Assembly: GCF_014076845.1 (NCBI RefSeq)
Contig: NZ_JACGUT010000082.1
Location: 310,001 to 374,000 of the forward strand
DNA: 64,000 bases
Source of the DNA: Colwellia sp. MB3u-41
GTDB taxonomy: Bacteria > Pseudomonadota > Gammaproteobacteria > Enterobacterales > Alteromonadaceae
Direction of reading: 5' to 3'
Below are positions 37,736 to 47,023 of this stretch, piece by piece (the stretch's first letter is position 1; each line of letters starts with the position of its first letter). The position numbers were made by a program, and so were the translations under genes. Below the pieces are notes generated by a model. That model worked only from the letters and a program-made list of their open reading frames with translations. It did no database searches and was not told where the DNA came from.

Positions 37736-38305
37736 TTAACGAGCGCCGGTATTAACCGTTGGTTTTTTTTGCAGCTTCCTTTGTAACGTTCTGCGGTGCA
37801 TTGAAAGCTGACGTGCGGTTGCTGAAACATTACCATTATTAAATTTTAATACCTGTTGAATGTGCTCCCATTCAACTTGCTCAGTTGAAAGCGTTGGCTC
37901 ATTGTTAATATCTTCCCCTCTATTGAAAGTAGGCATTGAGTGTTTTATAGAAGAATTATTATTTTTAGCTAATGCCGATAACAACGTTTGTGTATCTACC
38001 GGTTTAGTGAGGTAATCATCAGCGCCAAGTTTTATTGCGTCAACAGCGGTAGCAATACTCGCAAACCCAGTTAAAAGAATAATGCGACTATGTGGTAGCA
38101 ATTTTCTCATGGGAGTAATCAAATTCAAGCCACTCTCATGATGAAGCTTCATATCCAGTAATATAAATTCAGGTAACTGACGATGACAAGTCAATAACGC
38201 ATCATTAATATTATTGGCTAACCAACAGCTATATCCATATTTTTCCATACGCCGTTTAAGCATACTTGCAAAGGCGCTATCGTCTTCAACAATTAATAGT
38301 TTCAT
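37736..38305 (-). CDS. regA: RegA/ActR-type response regulator
   Basis: 189 residues. The receiver has acidic DD near the start (LLIVEDDSAF), the phospho-Asp in FILLDMKLHHESG, and the Lys of DDYLTKPVD. A short Pro/Asn-rich linker leads to a Fis-type helix-turn-helix, GNVSATARQLSMHRRTLQRKL, which is nearly the invariant RegA/PrrA/ActR DNA-binding helix. It is expected to control genes by redox state when phosphorylated by the kinase encoded upstream. It lies 12 bases after that gene. Confidence 0.93.
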   Translation of the reverse strand: MKLLIVEDDSAFASMLKRRMEKYGYSCWLANNINDALLTCHRQLPEFILLDMKLHHESGLNLITPMRKLLPHSRIILLTGFASIATAVDAIKLGADDYLTKPVDTQTLLSALAKNNNSSIKHSMPTFNRGEDINNEPTLSTEQVEWEHIQQVLKFNNGNVSATARQLSMHRRTLQRKLQKKPTVNTGAR

Positions 38306-38317
38306 TCACTTCACTCC

Positions 38318-39565
38318 TTACATACCATCAGTAATTAAGGGTAATTTTAACGTTACTAAAGCGCCACCATCAAGATGATTGGTTAAGGTTAATCTTCCAC
38401 CTAATCGCTCTAAACTTGCATGACTCAAAAATACAGCCATACCTAAACCATGCTTGCTATTGACAGGTTTAACGCCTAACTCACTTAACGTTGAGGGAGT
38501 AAAACCCCGACCAAAATCACGAATACTTAGCTGCCAGTTTATTTGATCACAGGCACTGGATAGTTCAATTCTATCACTATTATTCATTTTAGTTGCTTGG
38601 ACGGCATTATTGACTAAATTTAAAATCGCCGGTAATAAAGAGGAATCTGCTAATATTTCTGCGTTTTTACCTAATGGAGACTGATTATTATTAGGTAAAA
38701 AATTAGCACTAATCTCTGGGTAATTAAGACTAATATGTTCAGCTACCTGTTTAATAATGTCAGTACAATAAACTACCTTTGATTTTTGCTCTTTTATCTC
38801 AAAAACCATTTCACGAAATTCAGCTAAACTTTTACTACAGCGTAATAATTGTAATTGAAGGTCTGCCACCACCGGGTGTTCTGGTAACTCATCACTGAGC
38901 TCATCGACCAGTAGCTGTACTGTAGCAATAGGCGTGGCGAGCTGATGCGTTATTTGTGCTGAAGCAACACCTAATGACATGACTTTTTCTTGCTTTAATT
39001 GCTCTTCCCGAAAAGCTGCTATCGCTAATTCTTTTTGGGAAATTCTTCGAGCCATTCGCCCAACAACTGTAGCAACGACAATGCTAGAAAATAGAAAGTT
39101 AATCCACATACCAATAAAGTGACTTTCCATATTGCCATGCATAACTGACATGGGTAATAACCAAAGTAAAACACTGTAAGAAGCAATAGCTAGTAACGCA
39201 ACACCTCCTAACATTAGCGGGGGTAATGTTACAGCTGCAATAGCAATAGGGATAAGCAGTAAAGAGACGAAGGCATTAGTTGCTCCACCACTGTAATAAA
39301 GAATGAGTGCTAGAAATAAAATATCAGCACAAACTTGCCCAAGTAAAGCAAACTTATCTGCTTCTTTACCCGAACGATAATATAAATAGCTCGCTAAGGT
39401 AAATAAAATTTCGCTTAAAATAACAATTATTAACGGTAACCAAGGAAGCTGATATGCCAAAACTACGTTAACAAAAAATATCAATATAAGCTGAATGATA
39501 ATGACCACACTGCGCAGTAATAGAACCGTGCGAACTTGATTGAATTTTCGAAAAAATAAAGACAT
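38318..39565 (-). CDS. regB: RegB/ActS-type redox sensor histidine kinase
   Basis: 415 residues. Six hydrophobic segments fill the first 180 residues, and between two of them is SGGATNAFVSLLLIPI, the quinone-sensing GGxxNPF motif of RegB with Ala in place of Pro. The H-box is AQITHQLATPIATVQLL, with the N box in NLVNNAVQAT and G boxes RDFGRGF and GLGMAVFLS. A Cys in QLLRCSKSL sits where the redox-active Cys of RegB lies. In the family, ubiquinone binding and this Cys lower kinase activity under oxidising conditions. It phosphorylates the adjacent RegA. Confidence 0.93.
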   Translation of the reverse strand: MSLFFRKFNQVRTVLLLRSVVIIIQLILIFFVNVVLAYQLPWLPLIIVILSEILFTLASYLYYRSGKEADKFALLGQVCADILFLALILYYSGGATNAFVSLLLIPIAIAAVTLPPLMLGGVALLAIASYSVLLWLLPMSVMHGNMESHFIGMWINFLFSSIVVATVVGRMARRISQKELAIAAFREEQLKQEKVMSLGVASAQITHQLATPIATVQLLVDELSDELPEHPVVADLQLQLLRCSKSLAEFREMVFEIKEQKSKVVYCTDIIKQVAEHISLNYPEISANFLPNNNQSPLGKNAEILADSSLLPAILNLVNNAVQATKMNNSDRIELSSACDQINWQLSIRDFGRGFTPSTLSELGVKPVNSKHGLGMAVFLSHASLERLGGRLTLTNHLDGGALVTLKLPLITDGM

Positions 39566-39725
39566 AACGTTTGTTCTAGTTAATAGTATGTGTTGATATT
39601 ACGCTAATTTTGACCTTTAAAACGGATCAAAAGTAGTTTTTTTAAATTTCAAATAAAAACATATAGACATCTAAACGTCTATTGCTGTACAGTTATTTTA
39701 ATTACATATATTACGGTTAATTTTA

Positions 39726-40277
39726 ATGTCATCACATGAAGAAAAAATCACACTAGCTGGCGGTTGCTTTTGGTGTATTGAAGGGGCATACAACCAATTA
39801 ATAGGAATTAAATCTGCAATCTCAGGTTATATGGGGGGGAGTGCCGCACTAGCAACCTATGAAGATGTTTGCTTAGGTCAAACGGGTCATGCCGAAGTTG
39901 TGCAACTAACTTTTGATAACAGCGCAATTACGAGTCGTGAAATCTTAGAAGTTTTCTTCACACTGCACGATGCCAGTCAGTTAAATCGTCAAGGCAACGA
40001 TATAGGTACTCAGTATCGTTCAGGAATTTTTTATCACAATAAAGATCAACAGCAAACTGCTGAAGATATTATTAAAGAAGTCGACGCTAGTAATATGTAC
40101 AGTTCAGCTGTCGTGACCGAAGTGACCAAAGCATCAGAGTTCTTCTCTGGTGAAGACTTACATCAAGATTATTTTAATAACAATCCTGGTAACCCTTATT
40201 GCCAAACGGTTGTTTCGCCAAAATTAGCAAAATTTAGAAAAACCTTTGTAGGTAAACTAAAACCTACAGAGACTTAG
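39726..40277 (+). CDS. msrA: Peptide methionine sulfoxide reductase A
   Basis: 183 residues. The catalytic Cys is in the GGCFWCIEGAY motif, and GYMGGSAALATYEDVCLGQTGHAE and the RSGIFYH region are standard for MsrA. It reduces methionine-S-sulfoxide in proteins. There is no MsrB domain or neighbour. It stands next to the divergent RegB gene, but no shared control is visible. A copy of the cnoX 3' end starts 142 bases after its stop. Confidence 0.96.
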   Translation: MSSHEEKITLAGGCFWCIEGAYNQLIGIKSAISGYMGGSAALATYEDVCLGQTGHAEVVQLTFDNSAITSREILEVFFTLHDASQLNRQGNDIGTQYRSGIFYHNKDQQQTAEDIIKEVDASNMYSSAVVTEVTKASEFFSGEDLHQDYFNNNPGNPYCQTVVSPKLAKFRKTFVGKLKPTET

Positions 40278-40418
40278 ACTAAATAGATAGCTGATGTAGC
40301 TTAAACTTTATATTAAGGCTTCATCAATATTTTTTATCTGGGTATAGGCCACGTTTTAAGTCCCTCCTATAAATAATAAGTGAGACTTTTAATGGTTTAC
40401 ATACCGATGATTAATGAC

Positions 40419-40486
40419 TTAATACATCAAGGTGTATAATTTTATTCAATATTTGTTCGCTAATGGACGCTGTCTGGCAAGGCTTT
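40419..40486 (-). repeat. Detached copy of the 3' end of cnoX
   Basis: About 68 bases closely similar to 42811-42880, the 3' end of the intact cnoX gene, in the same orientation. The first 25 bases are identical and the first 49 differ at three positions. Translated on the minus strand it gives PLANKY, a stop, then IKLYTLMY, the degraded tail of CnoX (PLANKYRRKLYTLMY). A hairpin (TGGCAAG and CTTGCCA) sits at its right boundary. Confidence 0.85.
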
Positions 40487-40551
40487 AACTTGCCAAACAG
40501 AAGCGAGGTGTGCTTCTTGGTGGCCTTTATTTAAAACTACAGGAAAGTTTA

Positions 40552-42510
40552 ATGACAAATAAAGTCTTATTCATTTTGGCAGTACTTTGCAGCACTCTAG
40601 TTTACCTGATGTTTGATAGTGGTAGCTCAACAAACAGAAATTCGGAAAATCTCCTTGTAAGTAATGAAACAAAAGTAACCAATGATTTAAGCACTTCTAA
40701 ATTAAATCGCCATGCTATTCAGACCAAAAACACAACGAACACTTTAAGCCTATCAAAATTAGGAACATGTCATTCTGCACTTTATGTATCTGATGTAATG
40801 AGTAACCGCACCCAATATAACAATCAATCACTAATTAACTTATTAAATTTTTATAAAAAAAGCGGCTTTAACAACCAAGAAATACGGAATATTTTAATCG
40901 ATTCAAAACTCTATGATCGCACTGAAGTAGAAACTGCATCCATTTTATTCGAACCACCAATTTATATATCTGAAAAAGTAAACAAAGAACAGTTACTGTA
41001 CAATTTTAAACAAATAGATAAATTCAAAGGAGATTACCAATCCATAGCTGATGCAGTAAAGGCGGGCGAGTTGGATGTACATATGAACTTGTCTGCTTTT
41101 TATGGTCACCCTAAATCTATAATCGAGTTTTTACTTGAGAAAAAAGGAACTTTACCCGATATTTCAATCTTTCAGAGCTTAGTCGACTCTGGTGTACCTA
41201 TTAGACCCAACACCATATTAAATGCACTTTCTCCGAACGTTGAAACAAATGTTTTATTGCTTATGATTAAGCACTTACCAGATAGTGAACGTAACCATCA
41301 TTGGAATGAATTTTTTAATGGTGGGGTTAATTATTCTTATACCAGCTTTGCAGCAAAATACTCAAAACAAGAATCTTTAAAGATTATACTAGAAAAGTCT
41401 TTGGGTGATCGTTCAGATGCTATAAATGTCCTACTAAAAGATAAAATGCAATATGACCAAAGACCGAAACCGGTAAATATATTACAATTGGCCGAGGATA
41501 GTAATATCTTTAATACTAAATTGGATATGTTACTTGAACATGATATTCCTGTTGACGCAGATATATTGTCATCATACCTGAGCAGTAGAGGTTCTTTAAA
41601 AGAAGAACAAAAAATAGCATTAAAACAGAAAGTTACAAATACAACTCTAGAAGCATTTGATAAAATAGACGATGACTTACGCAACGCTGTAATTACTTAC
41701 GCGGAGCGACTTCAAATAGCACAAAAAGCATGGCCAGAATTCATATTCTCTTATGACCCATCATGTAAGAAAATTCCTAAAAATTCTCATTATCGATTTG
41801 ATAACTTGTTAGAAAAAAAAATCTTGCTCGATTTAATAGCTATAAAGAAAGCTACAGATACAAAACCTATGATTGAGCGAATGAAACTAATGGGTGATAT
41901 ATATGTTGACTGGTATATCAAAAGTTATATTTTTCCTAATATGCCTCTAGAACCAAAAGTTAAAGCCGATAGAACAAGCAAAAAATTCAGAAATACATCA
42001 ACCTTAATGAATACTAATATTGTTTTAGGGAACTGGTCAAAAATCGGAGATTCGTTAAACAGTAGAAGTATACCTCTAGACTACTTATATCGAAACAATA
42101 GGTTTCTTATCGAGATAGGGATACAAGAAAGGGTACCACAAGACATATTATTTGATTGGTTTAGCCTAGGCGTACCAATACATAATTCATCCCTAGATGA
42201 ATTACTAGCAATACCAGAATACAGTGAGTTTACAATTGATCTTTTAAAAAAAGGAAAGTTAATCAATAAAAGTCATAAATCAGTACTCTTCCAAGCCGTT
42301 AGACAAAAGAACATCCAACTAATTAAATTATTGCTTGAGCCAACGTTTGAAAGTGAACCCTTTAATAATAATTTAGGTTTAACAGCACTAGACTGGACAT
42401 TATTAAATTATAGCTCTGGCATCAAGCCTCTATTAAACTTGTTATTAAAGCAAGAGACTCACTTATCATCTGAGCAAAAGGACTTGTTAACCAAATTAAA
42501 TAATCTATAA
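40552..42510 (+). CDS. Membrane-anchored protein with ankyrin-like repeats
   Basis: 652 residues from ATG 40552, chosen over an earlier start at 40510 because AGGAAAG stands 5 bases before it and the product then begins with a signal or anchor segment (VLFILAVLCSTLVYLMF). The rest is helical, with repeat units of ankyrin type, most visible near the C-terminus: KSVLFQAVRQKNIQLIKLLL and then GLTALDWTLLNYSSGIKPLL. Several earlier units (DVHMNLSAFYGHPKSIIEFLL) are diverged. Ankyrin repeats bind proteins; the partner is not known. It is the only gene in a segment flanked by direct repeats of the cnoX tail. Confidence 0.7.
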   Translation: MTNKVLFILAVLCSTLVYLMFDSGSSTNRNSENLLVSNETKVTNDLSTSKLNRHAIQTKNTTNTLSLSKLGTCHSALYVSDVMSNRTQYNNQSLINLLNFYKKSGFNNQEIRNILIDSKLYDRTEVETASILFEPPIYISEKVNKEQLLYNFKQIDKFKGDYQSIADAVKAGELDVHMNLSAFYGHPKSIIEFLLEKKGTLPDISIFQSLVDSGVPIRPNTILNALSPNVETNVLLLMIKHLPDSERNHHWNEFFNGGVNYSYTSFAAKYSKQESLKIILEKSLGDRSDAINVLLKDKMQYDQRPKPVNILQLAEDSNIFNTKLDMLLEHDIPVDADILSSYLSSRGSLKEEQKIALKQKVTNTTLEAFDKIDDDLRNAVITYAERLQIAQKAWPEFIFSYDPSCKKIPKNSHYRFDNLLEKKILLDLIAIKKATDTKPMIERMKLMGDIYVDWYIKSYIFPNMPLEPKVKADRTSKKFRNTSTLMNTNIVLGNWSKIGDSLNSRSIPLDYLYRNNRFLIEIGIQERVPQDILFDWFSLGVPIHNSSLDELLAIPEYSEFTIDLLKKGKLINKSHKSVLFQAVRQKNIQLIKLLLEPTFESEPFNNNLGLTALDWTLLNYSSGIKPLLNLLLKQETHLSSEQKDLLTKLNNL

Positions 42511-42533
42511 GTTCACTAATCATTTTATTTTTT

Positions 42534-42576
42534 AATGGCCTAATTATTATCAACTACTTTAAATAATTAGGCCATT
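42534..42576. terminator. 15-bp perfect hairpin after the ankyrin gene
   Basis: Arms AATGGCCTAATTATT and AATAATTAGGCCATT with a 13-base loop, 23 bases after the stop. The T-rich run is on the 5' side, so it would fit best as a terminator or mRNA 3' end structure. Confidence 0.6.
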
Positions 42577-42810
42577 AGATATTTAACAAAAAATTGAAGG
42601 GTAATATAAGGGCAAACACACATAATAATAAGTAGTCCTGAAGTTTTTGGTTTTCAGTTTACTTCTAATCACAATTAAATTATCGACCTGCCTTTGAGCT
42701 TTTAAACCATGTTGAATCAAATTTGCGCATTAAGTAAGAAAGTAGTTCATTCCTATGCTATTTTTCAAATTAAGTAATAAATAAAACTTTGCATTAACTG
42801 TTTTATGCAA

Positions 42811-42880
42811 TTAATACATCAAGGTGTATAATTTTCTTCGATATTTATTCGCTAATGGATCGCCATCAGGCAATGCCTTT
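42811..42880 (-). repeat. Intact copy of the cnoX 3' end (pair of 40419-40486)
   Basis: The last 70 bases of the cnoX gene. It forms a direct repeat with 40419-40486, 2.3 kb away, bounding the ankyrin gene. See the matching entry. Confidence 0.85.
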
Positions 42881-43659
42881 AGCACATCAAGATATAAATC
42901 TTTGCTCGCCGTGTCTGCACTATCTTTTTGCATGAGTCTAAATAATAATACCAACGCTTCTTCATGACGATTAACTTGGCTGTACTGGGCAACAAGTTGA
43001 TGTTGTAGTTCTATATTATCCGTATCATTTGCGAGTTGAGCTTCTAGCGCTTTAATTTCAGGTGAATCGGCCGCTTGGCTCGCGAGTTCAAGCTTAGCGA
43101 TAAGTGCATGGTAGTAGCTGTCTTGATCAACCATCATAATCGTGGCTAATAATGACTCAGCTTCCACTATTTTACCTGTTTGCAAATAAACATCCGTCAA
43201 CATTAATTTAATATCAGCACGTTCACTGTTAAGTTGATAAGCATTATTGATCACGGTAAAAGCATCATTAACATGATTATCTGCTAATAATTTTTGGGCC
43301 TGAGTAAGCAGTAAATCTTCTTCTTTAGGTAAATGATTCGCTAAAAACTCTTTGATATGCTCATCGTTTTGTGGCCCAGTTAATCCGTCAAGTGGCTGAC
43401 CATCTTTCACTAAGATAGCGGTAGGTAGCCCTTGAATACCAAACTGTTGGGCAATTTGTTGCTGAGTTTGACAGTCAACTGTGGCATATAATATATACTC
43501 TTCAAAACCTTGTAAGCCATGGGCTAACTTATCTTTTAGCTCTAAACTTTCCGGTACCTGCGCCGCCCAAAAGTCGACTAAGACTAACTTCGTTTTTGAT
43601 TCGTCTAAAATAACTTGTTGAAAATTTTCTAGGGTAATTTCAATGGCATTTGTAGTCAC
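42811..43659 (-). CDS. cnoX: CnoX/YbbN chaperedoxin
   Basis: 282 residues, matching E. coli CnoX in length and layout: an N-terminal thioredoxin fold (VLVDFWAAQVPESLELKDKL to GIQGLPTAILVKDGQPLDGL) followed by TPR-like helices (LLADNHVNDAFTVINNAYQL) and the conserved end LANKYRRKLYTLMY. The usual thioredoxin CxxC is missing; the site reads QVPES, so even the single Cys of the E. coli SxxC site is absent. The protein is thus likely a holdase chaperone without redox activity at that position. Its 3' end borders the repeat-flanked ankyrin segment, and the gene is intact. Confidence 0.92.
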   Translation of the reverse strand: MTTNAIEITLENFQQVILDESKTKLVLVDFWAAQVPESLELKDKLAHGLQGFEEYILYATVDCQTQQQIAQQFGIQGLPTAILVKDGQPLDGLTGPQNDEHIKEFLANHLPKEEDLLLTQAQKLLADNHVNDAFTVINNAYQLNSERADIKLMLTDVYLQTGKIVEAESLLATIMMVDQDSYYHALIAKLELASQAADSPEIKALEAQLANDTDNIELQHQLVAQYSQVNRHEEALVLLFRLMQKDSADTASKDLYLDVLKALPDGDPLANKYRRKLYTLMY

Positions 43660-43733
43660 ATTCAGTTCCGTTTAGTTTATTGATGAGCGTCTATAATCTA
43701 TATTTTGGGGCGATTATAGAAAGCTCAAGTGCC

Positions 43734-43781
43734 TTAACGCAAAAAGCTGAATTCCAGCAGGAATTCAGCTTTTTGCGTTAA
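43734..43781 (-). terminator. 22-bp perfect hairpin terminator of the acyl-CoA dehydrogenase gene
   Basis: A perfect inverted repeat with 22-base arms and a 4-base loop (core GCTGAATTCC and GGAATTCAGC, flanked by five A and five T). It lies 12 bases after the stop codon at 43794. On the minus strand the stem ends in TTTTTGCG, a typical intrinsic terminator; it also fits as an end for plus-strand transcripts. Confidence 0.85.
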
Positions 43782-43793
43782 GCGTGATAATAA

Positions 43794-44948
43794 TTAGACT
43801 TCGCTCAATAACTCACGAGCAATAATTATTTTTTGAATTTCGCTCGTACCTTCATAAATAGTGGTAATGCGGACATCTCGTGCCATACGCTCTAATGGAT
43901 ATTCTTTAATGTACCCTGCGCCACCCATCAATTGTAATGCGTCGTAACAAGCAATATTGGCTTTTTCAGCAGCAAATAACTTCGCCATAGAAGCTGACTT
44001 ACCAAACGGTAAGCCTTGTTCTTTTGTGTAAGCCGCTTGCATAAGTAACAGGCGGGCAGCTTCTAAATCAGTGTAACGCTCAGCGAGCTTCCATTGTAAA
44101 CCTTGGAAATTTGATAATGCTTGGCCAAATTGCTGACGTTCAGTAATAAATGCACGGGCGTAATCCATAGCGGCTAAACCTATACCTAACGCTAATGAGC
44201 CAATACCAATACGACCACCAGCAAGTTCGCCAACAGCAACGCCAAAGCCTTTATTTTCTTTCCCCATCATAGCTGATGCAGGTATACGACAATCGTTAAA
44301 ATTCACTTCATTGGTCGGTGATGCTTTTTGTCCCATTTTGTCTTCAGGTTTGCTTACTGTGATACCTGGCGTGTTTGCTTCCACTAAGAAACATGAAATG
44401 CCCTTCCCTTTTCGCGCTGTAGGGTCAGTTACCGCCCAAACGACAAAGATATCGGCAAAGCTAGCACTGGTAATATAAAGTTTACTGCCATTTAACACGT
44501 ATTCGTTACCATCAAGTACCGCTGAGGTTTTCATACCTGCTGGATCAGAGCCTGCACTATTTTCGGTTAAACAAAAAGCACCTGCTTTATATTCACCACT
44601 ACAAATTTTAGGTAAATAATTTTGCTTTTGATCCTCATTACCCACCGCTTGAATAACCTCGGCAACCATATTGGTTACTGAAGTAGTAACCGCAGTTGAG
44701 GCACAGGCTCTTGCTATTTCGGTTATTGCTAAACTAAAAGCAACCGTACCGGCTTCTACGCCGCCATATTCTGCTTTAATATTTAACCCCATAAAGCCCA
44801 GTTCAGTTAGTTGCGCAAGCTTATTGAGAAAAAGTGTTTGATCTTGGGTTTCATCAAGTTCGGCCGCTACAGGAGCTAATTCACTTTCAGCGAATTTTTT
44901 TGCCATATCTTGAATCATCATCTGTTCTTCGGTTAATGATAAATTCAT
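43794..44948 (-). CDS. Acyl-CoA dehydrogenase
   Basis: 384 residues of the short/medium-chain type. FAD and substrate motifs are AFCLTENSAGSDPAGMKT and LYITSASFADIFVVWAV, and the catalytic Glu is in ITTIYEGTSEIQKIIIAREL near the C-terminus. The end region MGGAGYIKEYPLERMARDVR is also standard. It oxidises acyl-CoA to enoyl-CoA and passes electrons to ETF; chain length is not readable, though the layout is close to butyryl- and short-chain enzymes. No other fatty-acid genes are adjacent. It has its own terminator. Confidence 0.93.
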   Translation of the reverse strand: MNLSLTEEQMMIQDMAKKFAESELAPVAAELDETQDQTLFLNKLAQLTELGFMGLNIKAEYGGVEAGTVAFSLAITEIARACASTAVTTSVTNMVAEVIQAVGNEDQKQNYLPKICSGEYKAGAFCLTENSAGSDPAGMKTSAVLDGNEYVLNGSKLYITSASFADIFVVWAVTDPTARKGKGISCFLVEANTPGITVSKPEDKMGQKASPTNEVNFNDCRIPASAMMGKENKGFGVAVGELAGGRIGIGSLALGIGLAAMDYARAFITERQQFGQALSNFQGLQWKLAERYTDLEAARLLLMQAAYTKEQGLPFGKSASMAKLFAAEKANIACYDALQLMGGAGYIKEYPLERMARDVRITTIYEGTSEIQKIIIARELLSEV

Positions 44949-45063
44949 TACTTACTCACTTTTGTATTTGTATAGGATGAACATTTGAAAATTATTTCTC
45001 ATGTAATATCTTTATTATTATTTCTTTTGTGTCTTAACTAAACGATATCAAAATCGATTTAGA

Positions 45064-45882
45064 TCAATTAACCATTATAAACCACAGTAATGCGACGCCA
45101 AGTACTAACCGGTAGATGACAAATGGCATCATACCTACTTTTTCAAGTAATATGAGAAAGTAATGAATACAGGCATAAGCACTAAAAAAAGCTAACACAC
45201 TGCCTAACCCGATAGCGTTCCAGTCAACAGGACCCGTTTCAGTAATTAATTTTAGCGTTAAATAACTCCCCGCCATAGCAATAGCAGGAATGGAGAGTAA
45301 AAAAGAAAATCGTGCGGCATTTTCTCGGCTTAAACCTAACATCAAACCAATGGTCATCGTGATACCTGAACGCGATGTACCAGGAATTAATGCGACAGCT
45401 TGTGCCAAACCAATGAGCATGGCACCTTTAAACCCTAACTTTTCAAAATCAATATGCTCAGTCGTTTTTCTTTTACCCGCTCTAATATCAGCATAGCCAA
45501 GTAAAAAGCCAAAAATCAAGGTGGTAGCAGCAATCACCGCGGCAGTTCGCAAATGCGCTTCAATAAAGTCTTTGCCAAGTAAACCAAAGATACCTAATGG
45601 GATAGTGGCAAATAATATCCACCAAGCAAGCTTGCCATCAAAGCGGGTATTATCTCCCTTAATACTGCCAACCCAAGCAACCGCCATATTGGCAACGTCT
45701 TTACGAAAATATAAAACAACAGCAAGTAACGTCCCCACATGTAAAGCAACATCGAGAGCTAAACCTTGGTCTTTCCAGCCTAAAACAGCTGATGGCAAGA
45801 TTAAATGTGCTGAACTTGATACGGGTAAAAACTCCGTTAATCCTTGTAAAATAGCTAAAATAAATATTTCTGTAATGGTCAT
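45064..45882 (-). CDS. uppP: Undecaprenyl-diphosphatase
   Basis: 272 residues, about eight hydrophobic helices. The BacA/UppP signatures are LQGLTEFLPVSSSAHLIL (catalytic Glu and Ser-rich loop) and LIPGTSRSGITMT. It dephosphorylates undecaprenyl pyrophosphate at the periplasmic face of the inner membrane and recycles the lipid carrier for peptidoglycan. It is followed upstream by folK on the same strand, with 48 bases between. Confidence 0.96.
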   Translation of the reverse strand: MTITEIFILAILQGLTEFLPVSSSAHLILPSAVLGWKDQGLALDVALHVGTLLAVVLYFRKDVANMAVAWVGSIKGDNTRFDGKLAWWILFATIPLGIFGLLGKDFIEAHLRTAAVIAATTLIFGFLLGYADIRAGKRKTTEHIDFEKLGFKGAMLIGLAQAVALIPGTSRSGITMTIGLMLGLSRENAARFSFLLSIPAIAMAGSYLTLKLITETGPVDWNAIGLGSVLAFFSAYACIHYFLILLEKVGMMPFVIYRLVLGVALLWFIMVN

Positions 45883-45930
45883 TGCTTATTATATTCCTTA
45901 TGTATAATTCAATTTTTTAATATTTAACTT

Positions 45931-46428
45931 TTATAATTGGCTTGACCACGAAAAGTCTACTGTGGTTATTTGTTGTTGTGTTTTATCGTAAGCTTGCCAA
46001 AGTTGTTGGTACGATTTTTTTAAAATGGGGTGTTTAAGATCTGGGGCTACTTCAGCCAATGGCCATAAAACAAAGGCATTCTCGGTGATTTCGGCACGTG
46101 GAATTTGTGCTGGAGTGTTTAACACTAAATCGTCAAACAGTAATAAATCTAAATCTAAGGTGCGTGGGCTATATTTTTTAGCATCAATTTCTCGACCGTT
46201 GTTAAGCTCAATTTCGCGGAGTGCTTTAGCAACTTGTACTATATTAAGTTTGGTCGTCGCACCGATCACCATATTATAAAATTCCGCACCGTCGAATCCT
46301 ACGGCTTGACTAGCAAATAAAGATGATAGCGTTAACTCACCCAGTAGCGCTTCAAGGGCAGTCAATCCTCTCTGTAAATAGTGCTGACGGTCGACATTAC
46401 TGCCAAGCGAAATATATAAACGCGCCAT
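45931..46428 (-). CDS. folK: 2-amino-4-hydroxy-6-hydroxymethyldihydropteridine pyrophosphokinase
   Basis: 165 residues. The start is YISLGSNVDRQHYLQRGL, and the ATP/pterin site PRTLDLDLLLFDDL holds the metal-binding Asp pair. A PRAEITENAFVLWPLAEVAP segment completes the family pattern. It transfers pyrophosphate from ATP to the pterin in folate synthesis. The gene overlaps the folB stop by one base. Confidence 0.95.
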   Translation of the reverse strand: MARLYISLGSNVDRQHYLQRGLTALEALLGELTLSSLFASQAVGFDGAEFYNMVIGATTKLNIVQVAKALREIELNNGREIDAKKYSPRTLDLDLLLFDDLVLNTPAQIPRAEITENAFVLWPLAEVAPDLKHPILKKSYQQLWQAYDKTQQQITTVDFSWSSQL

Positions 46429-46802
46429 TACCCATGATTACTGTTATTTGATTGGCTACCACGTTCAATTTCAACACCAACTGTGATGGCATTATGCACA
46501 GCATTAGGCTTTCCAACTTTCAACTTAAGCCAAGGGATATGATAAGTTTCCATTAGAAACTTAGCTAAACGCTCGGCTAATGTTTCAAGCAAATCTACAG
46601 GGTTTTTATTAGCAAAATCAGCAATTTTTATTGATATTTCAGCGTAGTCGAGTGTTTTAGCTAACTCATCATTTTCAGCGGCTCTAGCGGTATCCCAGCC
46701 CATCACTAGATCAATCACTAAAGTTTGTTTGATCCCTTTTTCCCATTCGAAAAAACCTATGGTGGTTTGAATGCTCAAGCCTTCAATATAAACTTTATCC
46801 AT
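46428..46802 (-). CDS. folB: Dihydroneopterin aldolase
   Basis: 124 residues of the tunnelling fold: VYIEGLSIQTTIGFFEWEKG with the catalytic Glu, DYAEISIKIADF, LLETLAERLAKFLM, and LKVGKPNAVHNAITVGVEIER. It provides the pterin substrate for FolK, the next gene, with which it overlaps by one base. Confidence 0.95.
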   Translation of the reverse strand: MDKVYIEGLSIQTTIGFFEWEKGIKQTLVIDLVMGWDTARAAENDELAKTLDYAEISIKIADFANKNPVDLLETLAERLAKFLMETYHIPWLKLKVGKPNAVHNAITVGVEIERGSQSNNSNHG

Positions 46803-47023
46803 TGACGTATACTCATTCTTTAATGAAACAACTAAAAATAGAGGCCGATTTTACCTGTGCAAAACTATAAAAACTAGGGTTCACTGATCAATTAATATTT
46901 TTTATTGCTATACATGTAAAAAAACTTATTTGCATTGCGATTACGACACGCTAGAATATCAAAAGTTATTAAAATATTTGTGATAAACCGTATATATTTT
47001 AATAATGTACTAGGAGGTTTTTT

